Shown one piece after another: positions 43,020 through 55,300 of a DNA stretch of 64,000 bases. The DNA comes from Apoderus coryli (lineage: Eukaryota; Arthropoda; Insecta; Coleoptera; Attelabidae), in contig OU452203.1 of NCBI GenBank assembly GCA_911728435.2, forward strand, positions 21,224,293 through 21,288,292, given 5' to 3'. Within the stretch, counting starts at the first letter, position 1, and the number at the start of each line of letters is the position of its first letter. A model generated the notes under the pieces. That model searched no databases, was not told where the DNA came from, and worked only from the letters and a program-made list of their open reading frames with translations. The translations under genes and the position numbers were made by a program.

Positions 43020-44125
43020 TAACCAGTGGCATGCTATCGGGGTTAGTGACAATTTGTATCCCCCTATTTTCTACGCGACTGGGATAAATATTTTTTTTAA
43101 TTCTCTGCTCATTTTTGCCTATAAAAGTGATAAGGACTGATTTAAGTCCGTAAAATGCTTCTTTTTTTGAACTCATGGAAGTCCCTAAAATGCTTCTTTT
43201 TCACACTGATTTAAGTCCCTAAAATCTTTCTTTTTTTGACTCATTTAAGCCCGTCAAACGCTTCTTTTTTTGGACTCATGGAAGTCCCTAAAATGCTTCT
43301 TTTTCGGACTCGTTTAAGTCCGTAAAATGCTTCTTTCTCGGACTCATTTAAGCCCATAAAATCCGTCTTTTTTTTTCAGAAATCAGTAGGTGTTTTAATT
43401 TTTTATTTTATTATGCAAACGGTGTGTTAAACGAAAAAAAGTAAAAAACCTTTTTTTATTGTAAATTGAACAAGGATTCTAGAAATAATTTTTTCTTTAA
43501 AAAAAGTCAGTGGCGTACGATATTTTCTATTAAAATTGTGAGAAGATGTGTCCGTACGCACACCACTGGTGCAAGTAAAATAATGATTTTTGTCTAAAAA
43601 GATGTATCCAGAGTATCTTTCCAAACGTGCCAAATTTCATACAAATATCTAAAGTAGTTTCAAAAATATTATTGAATTTAAAAAAACATTTGGATTGATT
43701 TTTCGAATATGGTTTATAATGCAAACTGATATTATTTTGTGGTTCTTTGTCCGCCTCTAAAGTTTCCGCTTTCAAAACGGGACCACCCTGTATACATACA
43801 TTTTTTCAATAAAAGTTACACCCTGTATAATCATAAATCTGCAACTGATCAAAACAAATGTTTTTCAGTTTAATTCTAGAGTAATCAAAAAAATTTTACT
43901 TGATTAAAAAAAGTTAATTTACCTTCAACTGTGTGTACCTTACTTGCAGACTTTTGTTTATAAGCGAATTCCTGCAAAACCTTTCACTTTAGACCCATAA
44001 AACGGTATGACTTATTTAAGCAAAATTGAACAGGGAATTTAAAAAAAAATAAAATCAAAATATTTACACCAGTGGCGTAAAAATAGGGCAATAAAAAGTG
44101 TCGCTAACCCGGACAGCATGCCACG
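43020..44125. repeat. Foldback-family element with a large loop
   Basis: The left arm at ~43,025-43,130 (GGGTTAGTGACAATTTGTAT, TACGCGACTGGGATAAATAT, CTGCTCATTTTTGCC) and the right arm at ~43,940-44,125 (CTTGCAGACTTTTG, GAACAGGGAATTT, CCAGTGGCGTAAAAATAGGG, AAAGTGTCGCTAACCC) match the two arms of the palindrome at 30,330-30,685. The loop here is ~800 bp and includes a minisatellite and at least one further insertion (CAGTGGCGTACG near 43,508; ACCACCCTGTAT near 43,784). Confidence 0.65.
43139..43375 (+). repeat. Minisatellite, ~34-37 bp unit, about 6-7 copies
   Basis: The unit is approximately GACTCATTTAAGTCC then GTAAAATGCTTCTTTTT, repeated from 43,139 to 43,375 with substitutions (CCTAAAATGC, CCCGTCAAACGC). 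A single related unit (GGGCTCATTTAAGTCC) occurs near 62,380. Confidence 0.8.
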
Positions 44126-47049
44126 GCATAACTAATTTTTTTAAAATATGGTGTGTGACAAAAAATGACTTTTTTAAAGAATATATTGCTCACAAATTTT
44201 CGATTTTGAACCTTTGAGACAACAAAGCACGTTGTTGTAGGTAATTTGACAAGATCTTTTAGAATTTATGCAAAAAATCTTTGGTTACAATTTTCTTTGG
44301 GATGGTTCTGTAGAAGAATAATAAAGCCGAAATTTGTTCTATAATTCCTTCGCGACACCGCAATCAACTATTGCGAAAGTGTTGGCCGTCCTTGTACGAT
44401 CCCGTATATTATACAAAAGAAAAAACGACAAATAATGCACCTTGACTAAAAAAATAAATAAATGAAAAGAACGATGAAAAAAATTATATGTTCCAGCTGC
44501 CTTTTTCATTGCCGTCTCAAAAGAGTGTGTTGTGTTCTTTCTTGCATTCTGTTAAAGGTATAATAATATCGGTCTCTCGTATATTGAACAAAATAAAAAG
44601 ATTCAATAACATACCTTGAACCGTAGGTATATTTTATTATATTATTATTATGATGCTCTCTATGTTTACAAAAACAGCTGCGTTTTTGTTAAACTTTGGT
44701 GCTACTTTCGAAAATTTACTATTTCGATTCTCAAAGCCAAAGAATCTTTGTCAAACCTAACCCAATCATTCATGGTTCGGCTATGAGCAGTGGCGGTGAC
44801 GTCGGGGGGAGCACAAAGGCTAAATATTTACCCAATTTTAAGCAACACAGCTTTCGCGTTATTTCTTTTACAATTTACGATTCTGCATTTTTTCTTTAAA
44901 TATTTAAACATAATTTCAAAGCATGGCAACACTGCGCCAGACATGCAGACTGGCCGTTAACATTGCAGCTCCCACCCCGCTGCCTCCTGTTTACCACCCC
45001 TTAATATACGTGATCGCAAACCACCCTTATTATTCTGGACTGCTATGGGAAACGTCTATAATACAAAGCTCCCCAATAATATTATAACTACCACAACATA
45101 TACAGGGTGAAGCTTCAAACCAGGAAATAAAGTTAAGTAGTTGCTTCCTTAAATGGTTGGATTGCGAAAGAGCTGGAAGTTAGAATAGGAAGAAAGCTGA
45201 GAAGTTTTTGGTAAAAGCAAATTCTTGTCTAAAAATGATGCGTTTCTCTAGTACAAAAGTTAATACAAAGTATATTTACCTTTACACACGTTGGTTCTTG
45301 TGATTTTGGCCATCGGATCTTGGTTTATCCCGTGTTAACCGGTTTCCTCCAAATTTTTGATGCATTTTCGAATAACGAAACCCTTGGAGCATCATTTAAA
45401 TTATACAAACCCCCATCACTTCAATATCTTTCGTGCTGAGAGTTGTTCTGAGGCACCTTTGACATCTAAAGGTTTTATATTATCAGGTCATTCAATAATT
45501 TCGTAGGATAAGTAAGAAAAAAACAAAATTTTGACAAAAAATTGGTTTTATTAATCAAAACACTGATTATTTGACGTTTATGGGCCTGCAGAAAAATTTT
45601 ATTATTTTTATGGCACACTAAATTAATTCGTCAAATTAATATACGAGAATAGTGAAAATGCTAAAAAATGTTACATTGCCGATATTTCGAAAACTATGCA
45701 TTTTCAAAATCAGTAACCTTCTTTATCCCTGTGCAAGATTTTTTACCTTAAAGTTTACCAGCATGATATGAATTTTGTTGGAAAAACTAACTGCTGACCT
45801 TTACTTGGCAACATGAACATATTACTTTGAACCTGAATTTTCTTTGAGCATCTGCTATGTTTTTTTTTTAATAATGCTGGGCTTCATACAAATTTACCCT
45901 TACTTTTATTGATTAATAAGATAAAACTATAAAATATTGGGGTTTCTATTTAAAAATATTGACTTTTCACAGTTGTACACCCTGTATTAATATTTACCAA
46001 AACATTTCAAAGTTCTCATAGAATTACTATTTTTGAGACAGAAATAGTATCTAAATCGAGATCTAAATAACCTAGGCATACAAATAAGGTACTGTACCCT
46101 AATAAAATGCTCACCCTGTACAATGTTTTGTATTCTTGATTGACCAATAAATTATTATTATTATTACCTATTTACCAGTTTTATAATTGTCTGATTCTCC
46201 TGTAAAACTACCAATTCTACGAGATATCCCTCATCGTGTCACGCTTTGTGAATATTACTGTATATTTCCAAGTCCTATTCTATCGTATATAGATTCTGCC
46301 TCTTGAATTCGACCAATCCTGTCGCTGAAACATGTGCATGAGTAGACGACAGAAATTGCGCACGCAGAATGCTCTAGAACAAAAAAAAAACAAGCAAGGG
46401 TCTATTCCTAACCTCGATTTCGATTCGAACTTCGAATACAGCATGGTCTGCGCTGCATGCTGGCGCGCTGGTTTAACCGCCGTTCCACCGTACCCGTGTT
46501 TTGTGTTTTTCGATACCGGCAAAATTGATAATACACACTCGGAGACACAGAGCACATGGTTCTCTGCAGAACAGCGTTGCCGAGAGTTAGAGAAAAGTAT
46601 TTTTTTGGATCTTTTGTTAGGTGGAAGTCTTTGGAGGGCAAGGTATATTCAAATTTGAAAAATAGTTTAGTTTTTGACCAACAGCATAGGTATTTAGCCA
46701 TTGTAGCAACATTAAATATTAAATAATTGAAAAGACGACGGAGGTTGACTCCTGAAGGTGAAGACCACTCACGTTAACCTTAATAAACTTAAGATAAGTC
46801 GACAGTACTTTTCTGAATAATGACCTCAATGAACATAGATAACATATCAGAAATATAGAATGAAAAGAATGCACCTTCGTAAGCTATAAACTTTTTGCAA
46901 ATTATTTTAATGGCCTTAAATTTAATGATCAGGTGTGTTGTTAAAAGGAACAATTTACTCTAATAATACCAATGTTTCGACAATGTTCATTGTCATCTTC
47001 ATCTGTTTTTTGAATCGTTTCAAATATCGTTCAACTATACTGTCTTCAT
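44126..47049. other. Intergenic DNA with element termini
   Basis: No gene is recognised. Seen: CAGTGGCGGTGACG near 44,790 (hAT-like end), ACAGGGTGAAG near 45,103, ACACCCTGTATTAA near 45,975, CACCCTGTACAATG near 46,111, a plus-strand LINE-like tail AATAAATTATTATTATTATT near 46,146, and a ribozyme-like motif on the minus strand at 46,969-47,005. The open frames around 46,280-46,700 have no recognisable domain. Confidence 0.4.
46969..47005 (-). other. Hammerhead-ribozyme-like motif
   Basis: The minus strand reads ATGAAGA, T, a perfect 7-bp hairpin GACAATG-AA-CATTGTC, then GAAAC. The first core base (C) is A here, which should abolish activity, but the stem is excellent. Same layout as at 5113. 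Confidence 0.35.
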
Positions 47050-47056
47050 GCTAATG

Positions 47057-47272
47057 TCAAAAAACGAATATTGCCAGAAAATCTGCATTTTTAATTTGCT
47101 CTAGAATTTCCTTGCGACATGCTTCTAAGATACTATCTAATATTTCGTTTTGTATTGTTTCAGTTGCACTTTTTATATTTTTTAATATAGCATTGAGTTC
47201 GGATATAAAATCGATTAATTCTCGAAAAACGTCACGATTTTCCCCTTTTTCATCGTGGCCTCTCAAGCCGCA
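47057..47272 (-). pseudogene. hAT (DUF4371/ZMYM-type) transposase fragment
   Basis: The minus strand encodes GLRGHDEKGENRDVFRELID, then ISELNAILKNIKSATETIQN, EILDSILEACRKEIL and DFLAI. LRGHDE, F-x-LI/LVxF, K-T-I-QNE-L-D and FxAI-DE/TD are the hallmarks of the DUF4371 part of ZBED5/ZMYM-like hAT transposases. ~70 residues remain. It directly adjoins the 161-bp satellite array. Confidence 0.7.
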
Positions 47273-47284
47273 ACTAAATCATTA

Positions 47285-48285
47285 AAATTGAAACCTGTTC
47301 TAGACCTGTGCAATGATATTATGAAGGGCTATCTGCATGCGAAACGACATGCCTGGTGTGGACCATTAAGGGTAGTTTCTTAGGTCTTGAATGATAGCGT
47401 CCTATACTAAACAAAACCATTAAAATTGAAACCTTTTCTAGGCCTGATGGGATTGTGAAATTTAGGCACGACAATGATATTATGGAGGGCTATCTGCATG
47501 CCAAACGACATGCCTAGTCTGGGTCATTAAGGGTAGTTTCTTAGGTCTTGAATGATAGCGTCCTATTCCAAACAAAACCATTAAAATTGAAACCTGTTCT
47601 AGGTCTGATGGGGTTGTGAAATTTAGGCACGACAATGATATTATGGAGGGCTATCTGCATGCCAAAGGACATGCCTGGTGTGGGTCATAAAGGGTAGTTT
47701 GTTAGGTCTTGAATGATAGCGTCCTATACCAAACAAAACCATTAAAATTGAAACCTGTTCTAGGCCTGATGGGATTGTGAAATTTCGGCACGACAATGAT
47801 ATTATGGAGGCCTATCTGCATGCCAAACAACATGCCTGGTGTGCGTTATTAAGGGTAGTTTCTTAGGTCTTGAATGATAGCGTCCTATACCAAACAAAAC
47901 CATTAAAATTGAAAGCTGTTCTAGGTCTGATGGGGTTGTGAAATTTAGGCACGACAATGATATTATGAAGGGCTATCTGCATGCCAAACGACATGCCTGG
48001 TGTGGACCATTAAGGGTAGTTTCTTAGGTCTTGAATGATAGCGTCCTATACTAAACAAAAGCATTAAAATTGAAACCTGTTCTAGGCCTGATGGGGTTGT
48101 GAAATTTAGGGACGACAATGATATTATAGAGGGCTATCTGCATGCCAAACGACATGCCTGGTCTGGGTCATTAAGGGTAGTTTCTTGGGTCTTGAATGAT
48201 AGCGTCCTATACCAAACAAAACCATTAAAATTGAAACCTGTTCTAGGCCTCATGGGGTTGTGAAATTTAGGCAGGACAATCTCAC
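47285..48285 (-). repeat. 161-bp satellite array (six units), variant of the 174-bp family
   Basis: GGCTATCTGCATG or a variant occurs at 47,327, 47,488, 47,649, 47,809, 47,971 and 48,132, a 160-162 bp period. The text (ACAATGATATTATG, GGCTATCTGCATGCCAAACG, TTTCTTAGGTCTTGA, GATAGCGTCCTATACCAAAC) aligns along its whole length with the 174-bp units at 4391 and 36,156. The main length difference is loss of ~11 bp after TAGGTCTTGA. It lies next to a hAT transposase fragment. Confidence 0.85.
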
Positions 48286-49262
48286 AAGACAAAAGAAGTC
48301 GTAAAAGATAACATACTATAATAGATTTTAATTTTCTATTTATAATAATTTGTTTTCGCTTGTTCTTGTGCTGGGGGGCTGTAGCCCCTTTAGCCTTACA
48401 AGACAAGCTGCCACTGCCATTTACAATGCATCCATGCAGCCTCAAAACAGGGTTATAAAACTGTTACATTGTAAAGAGCTTTGGGGTATAACACAAGTCA
48501 CTGAATTATCATTCACAAGTTTTTTAAGGGTTAGGAGGCAGATAATCTGGTATTTAATCCTAACCCAGTATAGCCTTTTAAAAAGTCGAGTAAAAATTGC
48601 TTCCTGTAAAAATGTAGGCACGACCCTGTAAAAATAATATCACACAATATTCCTAGCACAAAGCAAACACCCGGCAACACCGCACCCGCTATTCTTCAAA
48701 ATTTAACGTATAATGCCGCGCGCTTCTTGCCCGAGAATATCATTTCAGTATTTCAGTCATTCTCATGTGGGGTAGTGGAATCGTTATCATTACTCGTACG
48801 AAGACTACAATTTAGTCTTGATTTCGACGGAGTTACGAAGAGATCGGTACCGGTGGTGGTTTAAAATAATTTTATAAATATTATCTTATTCAAATCTTTA
48901 CAAAACCGAGGCGTAAATACATCTCTCTCAAGATCTAAATAAAAAACGAAATAAATATAGATTTTCCTATTATATACGTTATATAAAAATAACATTACCT
49001 ACTTAATTACTATAAACAAAGATTTATTCTTTAAAAATATATCAACAATACAAAATAGTGGCTAAGTATAACAACAACAAAACGTACCTAATACTAGTTA
49101 AACAAAACCTAACAAATTTAGCAACATTTTAACTAAATATTAATACCGAAAATACAATAAACAATTAATAAATTAATAGGCGAACAAAGTAAACATCTTA
49201 ATTAAACCAAAATAGAAATAATTAGGACTTATACTTAATATTTTAAAACATTTGTGAACAAA
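48286..49262 (+). promoter_or_regulatory. Upstream region / possible 5' UTR of mex-3-like gene
   Basis: A GC-richer stretch at ~48,660-48,860, unlike its AT-rich surroundings, could be a promoter or 5' UTR start. The 400 bp before the ATG are very AT-rich without in-frame coding. No TATA box was chosen. The assignment rests only on position. Confidence 0.3.
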
Positions 49263-49587
49263 ATGCCGACAACAAATCTGTTTGGTGATCTACCCTCACC
49301 AAATTCGACGTCCGCGGCTTTAGGTGACGAACGTGCGCTCCAACTCGCTCTGGAGTTGTCGATGTTGGGTTTTGGGGATCCGCTAACCTCATCATCAGTT
49401 ACTAGTGGTTTGGTGAACGGTTCTTCCGGTTTAGATCATCATATTAGCCATCAGGATTTGGTCGGAAATTTCGTTAACCCTTTGGGTTTAGTTGAGGCTG
49501 ATGTAAGGGCAAAGAAAAGTCAGAATATGACTGAGTGTGTTCCGGTGCCGAGTTCAGAGCATGTGGCCGAGATTGTTGGGAGACAGG
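49263..49587 (+). CDS. mex-3: First coding exon of a MEX-3-like KH-domain RNA-binding protein
   Basis: The exon encodes [20 protein letters not shown], an [13 protein letters not shown] helix, and ends [20 protein letters not shown] at a clean donor (CAG-G/GTAAGT at 49,587/49,588). [20 protein letters not shown] is the start of KH domain 1 of MEX-3/MEX3 proteins, almost invariant from nematodes to vertebrates; the GxxG loop continues in the next exon. These are cytoplasmic or P-body-linked translational regulators. The start codon is the first ATG in frame. No KH continuation was found downstream in the window, so the following intron probably exceeds 14 kb or the locus is rearranged. Confidence 0.88.
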
Positions 49588-49979
49588 GTAAGTTCACAGT
49601 CATTTAGATAATATAATATAATAGTTAAGTTACAATTTTTAACCTTTAAAATATCGGCATTTTATTAGATACAAAAATAATTTTTGTTTGATTTACAAAG
49701 CGTTAATTTTAGGTGTTTTTATCTAACAGAAAAGTTTTCAGCAGTGGCGTAGATGTAATGTGTAATATGCCTTGTTTAGGTGTTTTTTTTTTATCTGTTG
49801 TAAAAAGAAGCTGGTAAAAATATTATTTTGTTTTACAGAAAACTTTCAGGGACATCTAAAATTATAGGAATGTTGCTTCTGGATCCAAATGTTAGGTACA
49901 GGGTCCTTCATTATATTTTGACACCCGTTATTATGGAAGATAGAGAAAAAAACATAATATAAAATTTTGAGGGTGTCTG

Positions 49980-50412
49980 CTGTAGTATCTTTTACAACTA
50001 TTGCAATCAAAAAATTAATTAGTTTTAAATGGAACACCCTGTATTTTCTAAGCAAAAATGCAAGATATATTTGTTCTGATTTCAAAAAAGTATAAGTAGG
50101 TTATTTCGGTTTAAAACTTAAATTTCGATTACTGCAATTCATCAACCATAATATTGTTTATTGTTCGGAAAATAATCAAGTGGGCCCTGATTACGATTGT
50201 AATCAGGACACACTTAACAATAATAAACAATGTTGATGACTTCCTGAAACCAAAATTTACGTTTTAAACCAAAATATCTCAAGAATGGCTGAAGCTAATA
50301 CCAATAACCCATACTTTTTTGAAATAATAACAAAAATATCTTTCATTTAACTTATAATATATAGGGTGTTCCATTTAAAACGTCAGGTCTAATTAATTTT
50401 TTAAATTTTTTG
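49980..50412. repeat. Foldback element with CACCCTGTAT in the stem
   Basis: The left arm (AAAAAATTAATTAG, TTTTAAATGGAACACCCTGT, GATTTCAAAAAAGTAT, CGGTTTAAAAC, TTCATCAACC, TTGTTTATTGTT) is mirrored by the right arm (AACAATAATAAACAA, GTTGATGA, GTTTTAAACC, ATACTTTTTTGAAAT, AGGGTGTTCCATTTAAAA, CTAATTAATTTTTT). The symmetry centre is near 50,195 (CCTGATTACGATTGTAATCAGG). The arms are ~200 bp and imperfect. Confidence 0.7.
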
Positions 50413-53400
50413 TGTTTGATGTGATATTTTGGATACCCTGTGTTAATATAAACCAGTTTAAAGTTGTCATAAAATGACTTTTTGAGATAGAAATAGTATC
50501 TAAATCAATTAATGAATTCTATATTATACAGATCGATTTGGTTCCGGTGGGACACGCTGTATAAATATAGCACTCCATATGATATAAAAATAATTTTTTG
50601 ATAATATCATTAAGCTCTCGTTTCATAAATACTTCTCACTTTATTTCAATAATTATTGGTAATTACTAATTATAGGCCATTGCCTAGGCCAATAAATTTA
50701 TTTTTAAACGTAATTACATGGAATTTGATGGATTAGTATAATATACAGTGTCAGTCAAAAAATGCGGGCTCTGATAATTATATAATATATACTTAGGTAT
50801 ATTTTATTTTATTAATTTTACAGGAAACCCTATTCATATATTTACAACAAATATTTATCTTTATATCCTTTCAATTGATTTGATTAAAATTTAGCAGTGG
50901 TATTAAGGGTAGTAAGGGGCTAATTTAGCCTTAATTAGATTAAAATGGTTACTTAAGTAGAATTATTTTTGAAAAAAAAAAATTGTGCGCTTGTGACTTT
51001 TTAAAAAAAAAATCTAATTACGCAACTAAAAATACAAATTTTTTGTCTCCATATTTTCATTCATATCTCGCTTCGTTTTTGTCAAAAAACCACTTTATTG
51101 TACATGTCCCCGGGACAATAACATAATAAAACATTAAAACGACCAAACTATTAATGAAGCATTTGAAATTAGACGACAGTTAGGTATCTCTTGAATTTTT
51201 TCGCACATATTAAAACTAATTTATTAATTATTTTATGTTTATTTGTTTTAATTAAGTTAAATATAAAAAAGTGCTTTTTATTTTTCATCTCGAAAACGAG
51301 ATACAAAGTTGGACACCCTGTATGTCAAAATGAAGCATTTCTGGACTTCTGTTTACATAAATAAACTTTTCATTTTACAATTACTCAAAGAAAAAATAAT
51401 AAAGAAAACAAAAAAAATACAGAATTGTAATACATACTTAAGTATTTAAAAAATATAAAAAAAAAACTCAAAAATACGAAAATATGACTACTATAAATAA
51501 ATTGTGGATATGAACAACACAGTATTATAGAATAGCAAATAAACAAAAAAAAAACAATCATATATTGGTGTGCTGTCCATTTAAGCCAGTGCCAAAAAAA
51601 AGTAATTGTTATGAAAATTACTCACAGCAAATCATTAAGAGTCAGTAACAACATTGGATGGTTGTTTGAAAATATTGCCCCTTAAAAAAAAACACATACA
51701 ACATTCAACTTCCTAATCAAAACTTGTCGCGACATTCTGTAAAGACCTACATTTAATATCCTGTTTTATATTATTAGGGACCATTGATGTTATTAAATAA
51801 ATTAATCTGTATGGTACATTGTTATAAAACGATATCAACCAATTTTATTACGAGGATTTTTCCATAGGGGGGCGGGGACCATTTTCATTAGGACAAACAA
51901 ATATTTGAGTAACGAATTTTGAATTTAAAGTCCGCTAAATATGAAGTTATTAGCAATAAACGTTTTTTAGTCCTATATAATCATATGATAAAATGTTGTT
52001 TATATGCTCAAAAAGAATTGTTTATAACAATTACAAAATAAATGCATAATTAGGCATCTCTTTGGGGACTGATCAGACCCCCGTAATTAAATAAAATAAT
52101 AAAAATAAATCAAATTTTCTGTTTGAATTTAAAAACCAATTTTGATATATAAAAATAAATGTCAAGTAAGAAAGTTTATTAAAAACCAATAATTGTAATG
52201 TTTAGATCTCGGTTTATATAATAATAATAATAATAATAAATATAAAGCCTTTATTTATAAAAGTCTAGCCAAATTCCAATCATACTCAACCCCATTACAT
52301 AAAGTAAACAAAACAAGACAAAAAAAGAAAATGAGAAAGAAAATAAAATGTAGTAAGTAAAACTACAAATAAGTAATTCAAAATAATATAAACATCTCCA
52401 AATAAAATAATACTGCAATAATAAATCTCATTGACATCAAAGTAAATGTTCCTTTAACTAGTGGCTGTCCTATACAGGGGCATTGTGAGCTTATTTTGGT
52501 TCCTCAGAGAATAGAAATAAGTATTTTTTAACTTTATAATAAAAGAAAAATTTATTTATATATTTTATAACCTTTTATGAATAATATCTTTTTTCATAAA
52601 ATTGATAATAAAAAAGTTTTCCATATGGTTCTAACTTAATACTGATAATAATAACTTTATTCTCATAAAATATTCAAAAGTATATCCAATTAGATAATCT
52701 ATAATAAAGATGTATACAAATACAATATAACAAAATATTTTAAAATACATACCTAAGTACGTAATACAAGCTGCTACTCTAGGCAAAGAATAAAATTACA
52801 AATCCACCAAACATTCACAAACTAAAATATAACACAATAAGATATCTGTATAAAAATACAAATAATATAAGTAACAGAAAAAATAATATAATATACCTAT
52901 AAGTATGAATAATTTTGTGAAGAAGACGTAGTTTTATTTACATATAAATAAAAATTAATATGTATAATAAATGAAATTCATTAAATTCAAAATAAAACTA
53001 CCCATTTTATAGTTTTTAAGGATTTAAGTTGATTTTATTTGAATGAATTTGATCTGAGTCGATGAAATTAGGAAAAAGTTATGGTTGTACAACGTTTTAG
53101 TTCATTGAATTTAAATTTAAATAAAATTCTAATCTCCAGACTTGTTTTTGTTTTTGAAAATTTTTAATGGGTTAAGTTGATTTTATTGTCCTCACTTGAT
53201 GTTTCCTCGCTAGCGATATGCGATTTTATTTATTTTAAACAATACAGACAACAATCATCTGATGTATTTTAATTTTAACCCCGTAGAGATTATTTATAAA
53301 TTTTAGAAAATTCTCTCAAATTCTATTCCTAATTGTGAATTAATTTAACAAAAATAATACGAGCACCTTTTTCTGAACAAATAGGTATATTTTTAGGTGT

Positions 53401-54131
53401 TTTGTTGACATTTTGCTTATCTATCACTAGATGAACCTAAAAATAAAGTACATACAAATATTTTGTTGATAAAAATATTTCTCACATCGTTATTTTAGGT
53501 ATAATGCTACCTATGTTGTACTATTATACCTACTAAGTGTGGCTAATTTATTAATCATAAAGATATATCTCCGGCTGTAACTGTATCTAATAAATTTCAA
53601 AAAATTTAGAGAATTGTACTTGTTTGAGGTTAATAAAGATTAGATAAGATTAGACGCATATTATCGAAATTTAACCGTGTTCCAAAATTTATATATTACA
53701 AATATGATTATTTATTGTAAACTCTCGCACTTCCCTGTATATTACTTAACTAATCGGCTGAATCATAAACTTTTAAATGTATAACGGAAGCTGTTTCAAG
53801 TACGTATTTATTTACAACATCCAACCTTTATGTTTAAATAAATAAAAAAAAAAGTATCAAATATCAATCATGTAGGTCCTTTGTTAAAATATACTCACCT
53901 ATGTGGTGGTTATTGGTTCTTAAAAGTTCGTATTAAATTTCATATAAGTACTTAACAAAAAAAAACGAACCACATAATAGATCGTTAGGGGTTCTACACA
54001 TTTAAAAAGGCCAACAGAAAGCCCGCATAAAAACTTGTTTGCAAATTCTGAGTAGTTATTAGCTAATAGATTTTGATGTAGTTTCAATATTTATAGATTA
54101 GTAATTACTAATGAAACACATAGAACTTAGG

Positions 54132-54159
54132 CTGATGATGGAGAATTGTTTCGGAAACG
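54132..54159 (+). other. Hammerhead-ribozyme-like motif
   Basis: CTGATGA (54,132-54,138), T, GGAGAATTGTTTCG, then GAAACG. Stem II pairing is poor. Same layout as at 5113; probably a decayed copy. Confidence 0.25.
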
Positions 54160-54854
54160 TGTGCCTTTGTTGATATTTCCATAAATAAATATTAAAAACA
54201 GCCTCACATCAAGTGGAACAATTTTTATTTGGACACTCTGTGTACTGGTATAAAATTAACTAGAAGCTTATGCAAAAAATACGAATTATTGGTGCTAAAA
54301 AAATGATTTTTTATTCTACCAGTGTAACAGAATACCTCCTCAAGTAGCTTTGTGTATATTATATTTTTGTATGACTTCCTGTGTGGTAATAAGTTGTTTT
54401 TTTTTTCTTTATGTAGGTACGAGTATACTTAAAGATATTTATAAACAAAATCACCGATCACAGCTGAGTATTTTTTTTAGCGTAAATAGGTACAATGTAT
54501 TTCAAAAATTCGTCACCCAAATTAAGTACACTGAAAAAAAGATTTATTTGGATAAAAAAAAATAAAGAATGAACATATTACCCAAACAATTTTGGCTACA
54601 ACTACATAATGTGCTCTTTAAAAATAATAATATAGATATCTATCTTAAATCAGATCTACAGGGTGTTCAAAATGAAACAATCCCCAAATATATTACGTGT
54701 GTATAGGTGTTTTTTGAACAATTGATCCAAACAGTTTCTGGTTTTATTAATAATAACAAGAAATCCCTTTGGGATTTCCCAGTCGTTTTGTGGTAGTTTT
54801 ATCTATGAAAAAAGTCATTGAGGGTTGTAACAAAAAATGAAAAAAAAAACTAAA

Positions 54855-55300
54855 AATATTGAAAATAAATAGAAACATTTTTGAGTTACCCCGTAGATCA
54901 CCTCTAGGAGCTTATAGTTTAACTTTTAAAGAAATCAAAAAACTACTGAAAATATTACTTTTTTGTCCTTAACAAAATAAATAAATAAATTTTTGACTCA
55001 CCGCGTATATAAATTTAAAGTGGTTATGCTAAAAATGTGTGAGACCATTCTAACAAATTAAAAAAAATATTTTTTTCTATTTATTAGGTCCTGCCGTGTC
55101 TAAAAGTCTTGAGAAATAAATAGAAAAATTTTTGAGTTACCTCGTATATAACCTCTATGAGCTTATAGTTTCACCTCTAAAAAATGTTGAATTGAAATCT
55201 AAAAAAATCAAAAAAATACTGAAAATATTACTTTTCTGTCCTTAAAAAAATAAACAAATACATGTTTGACTCACCCCGTATATAAATTTAAAGTGTATGC
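54855..55300 (+). repeat. Two ~180-bp direct repeats ~255 bp apart
   Basis: GAAATAAATAGAAA, TTTTTGAGTTACC, CTTATAGTTT, ACTGAAAATATTACTTTT, GACTCACC(G/C)CGTATATAA and TTTAAAGTG recur in the same order in 54,855-55,035 and 55,110-55,300. The phrase CC(C/G)CGTATATAA may be the terminus of an element family. Confidence 0.65.

Noticed and set aside
46280..46701. Overlapping 91-108 codon frames on both strands near 46.3-46.7 kb
   Set aside because: No family motif, no splice or start context, and both strands are equally open; local higher GC explains it.
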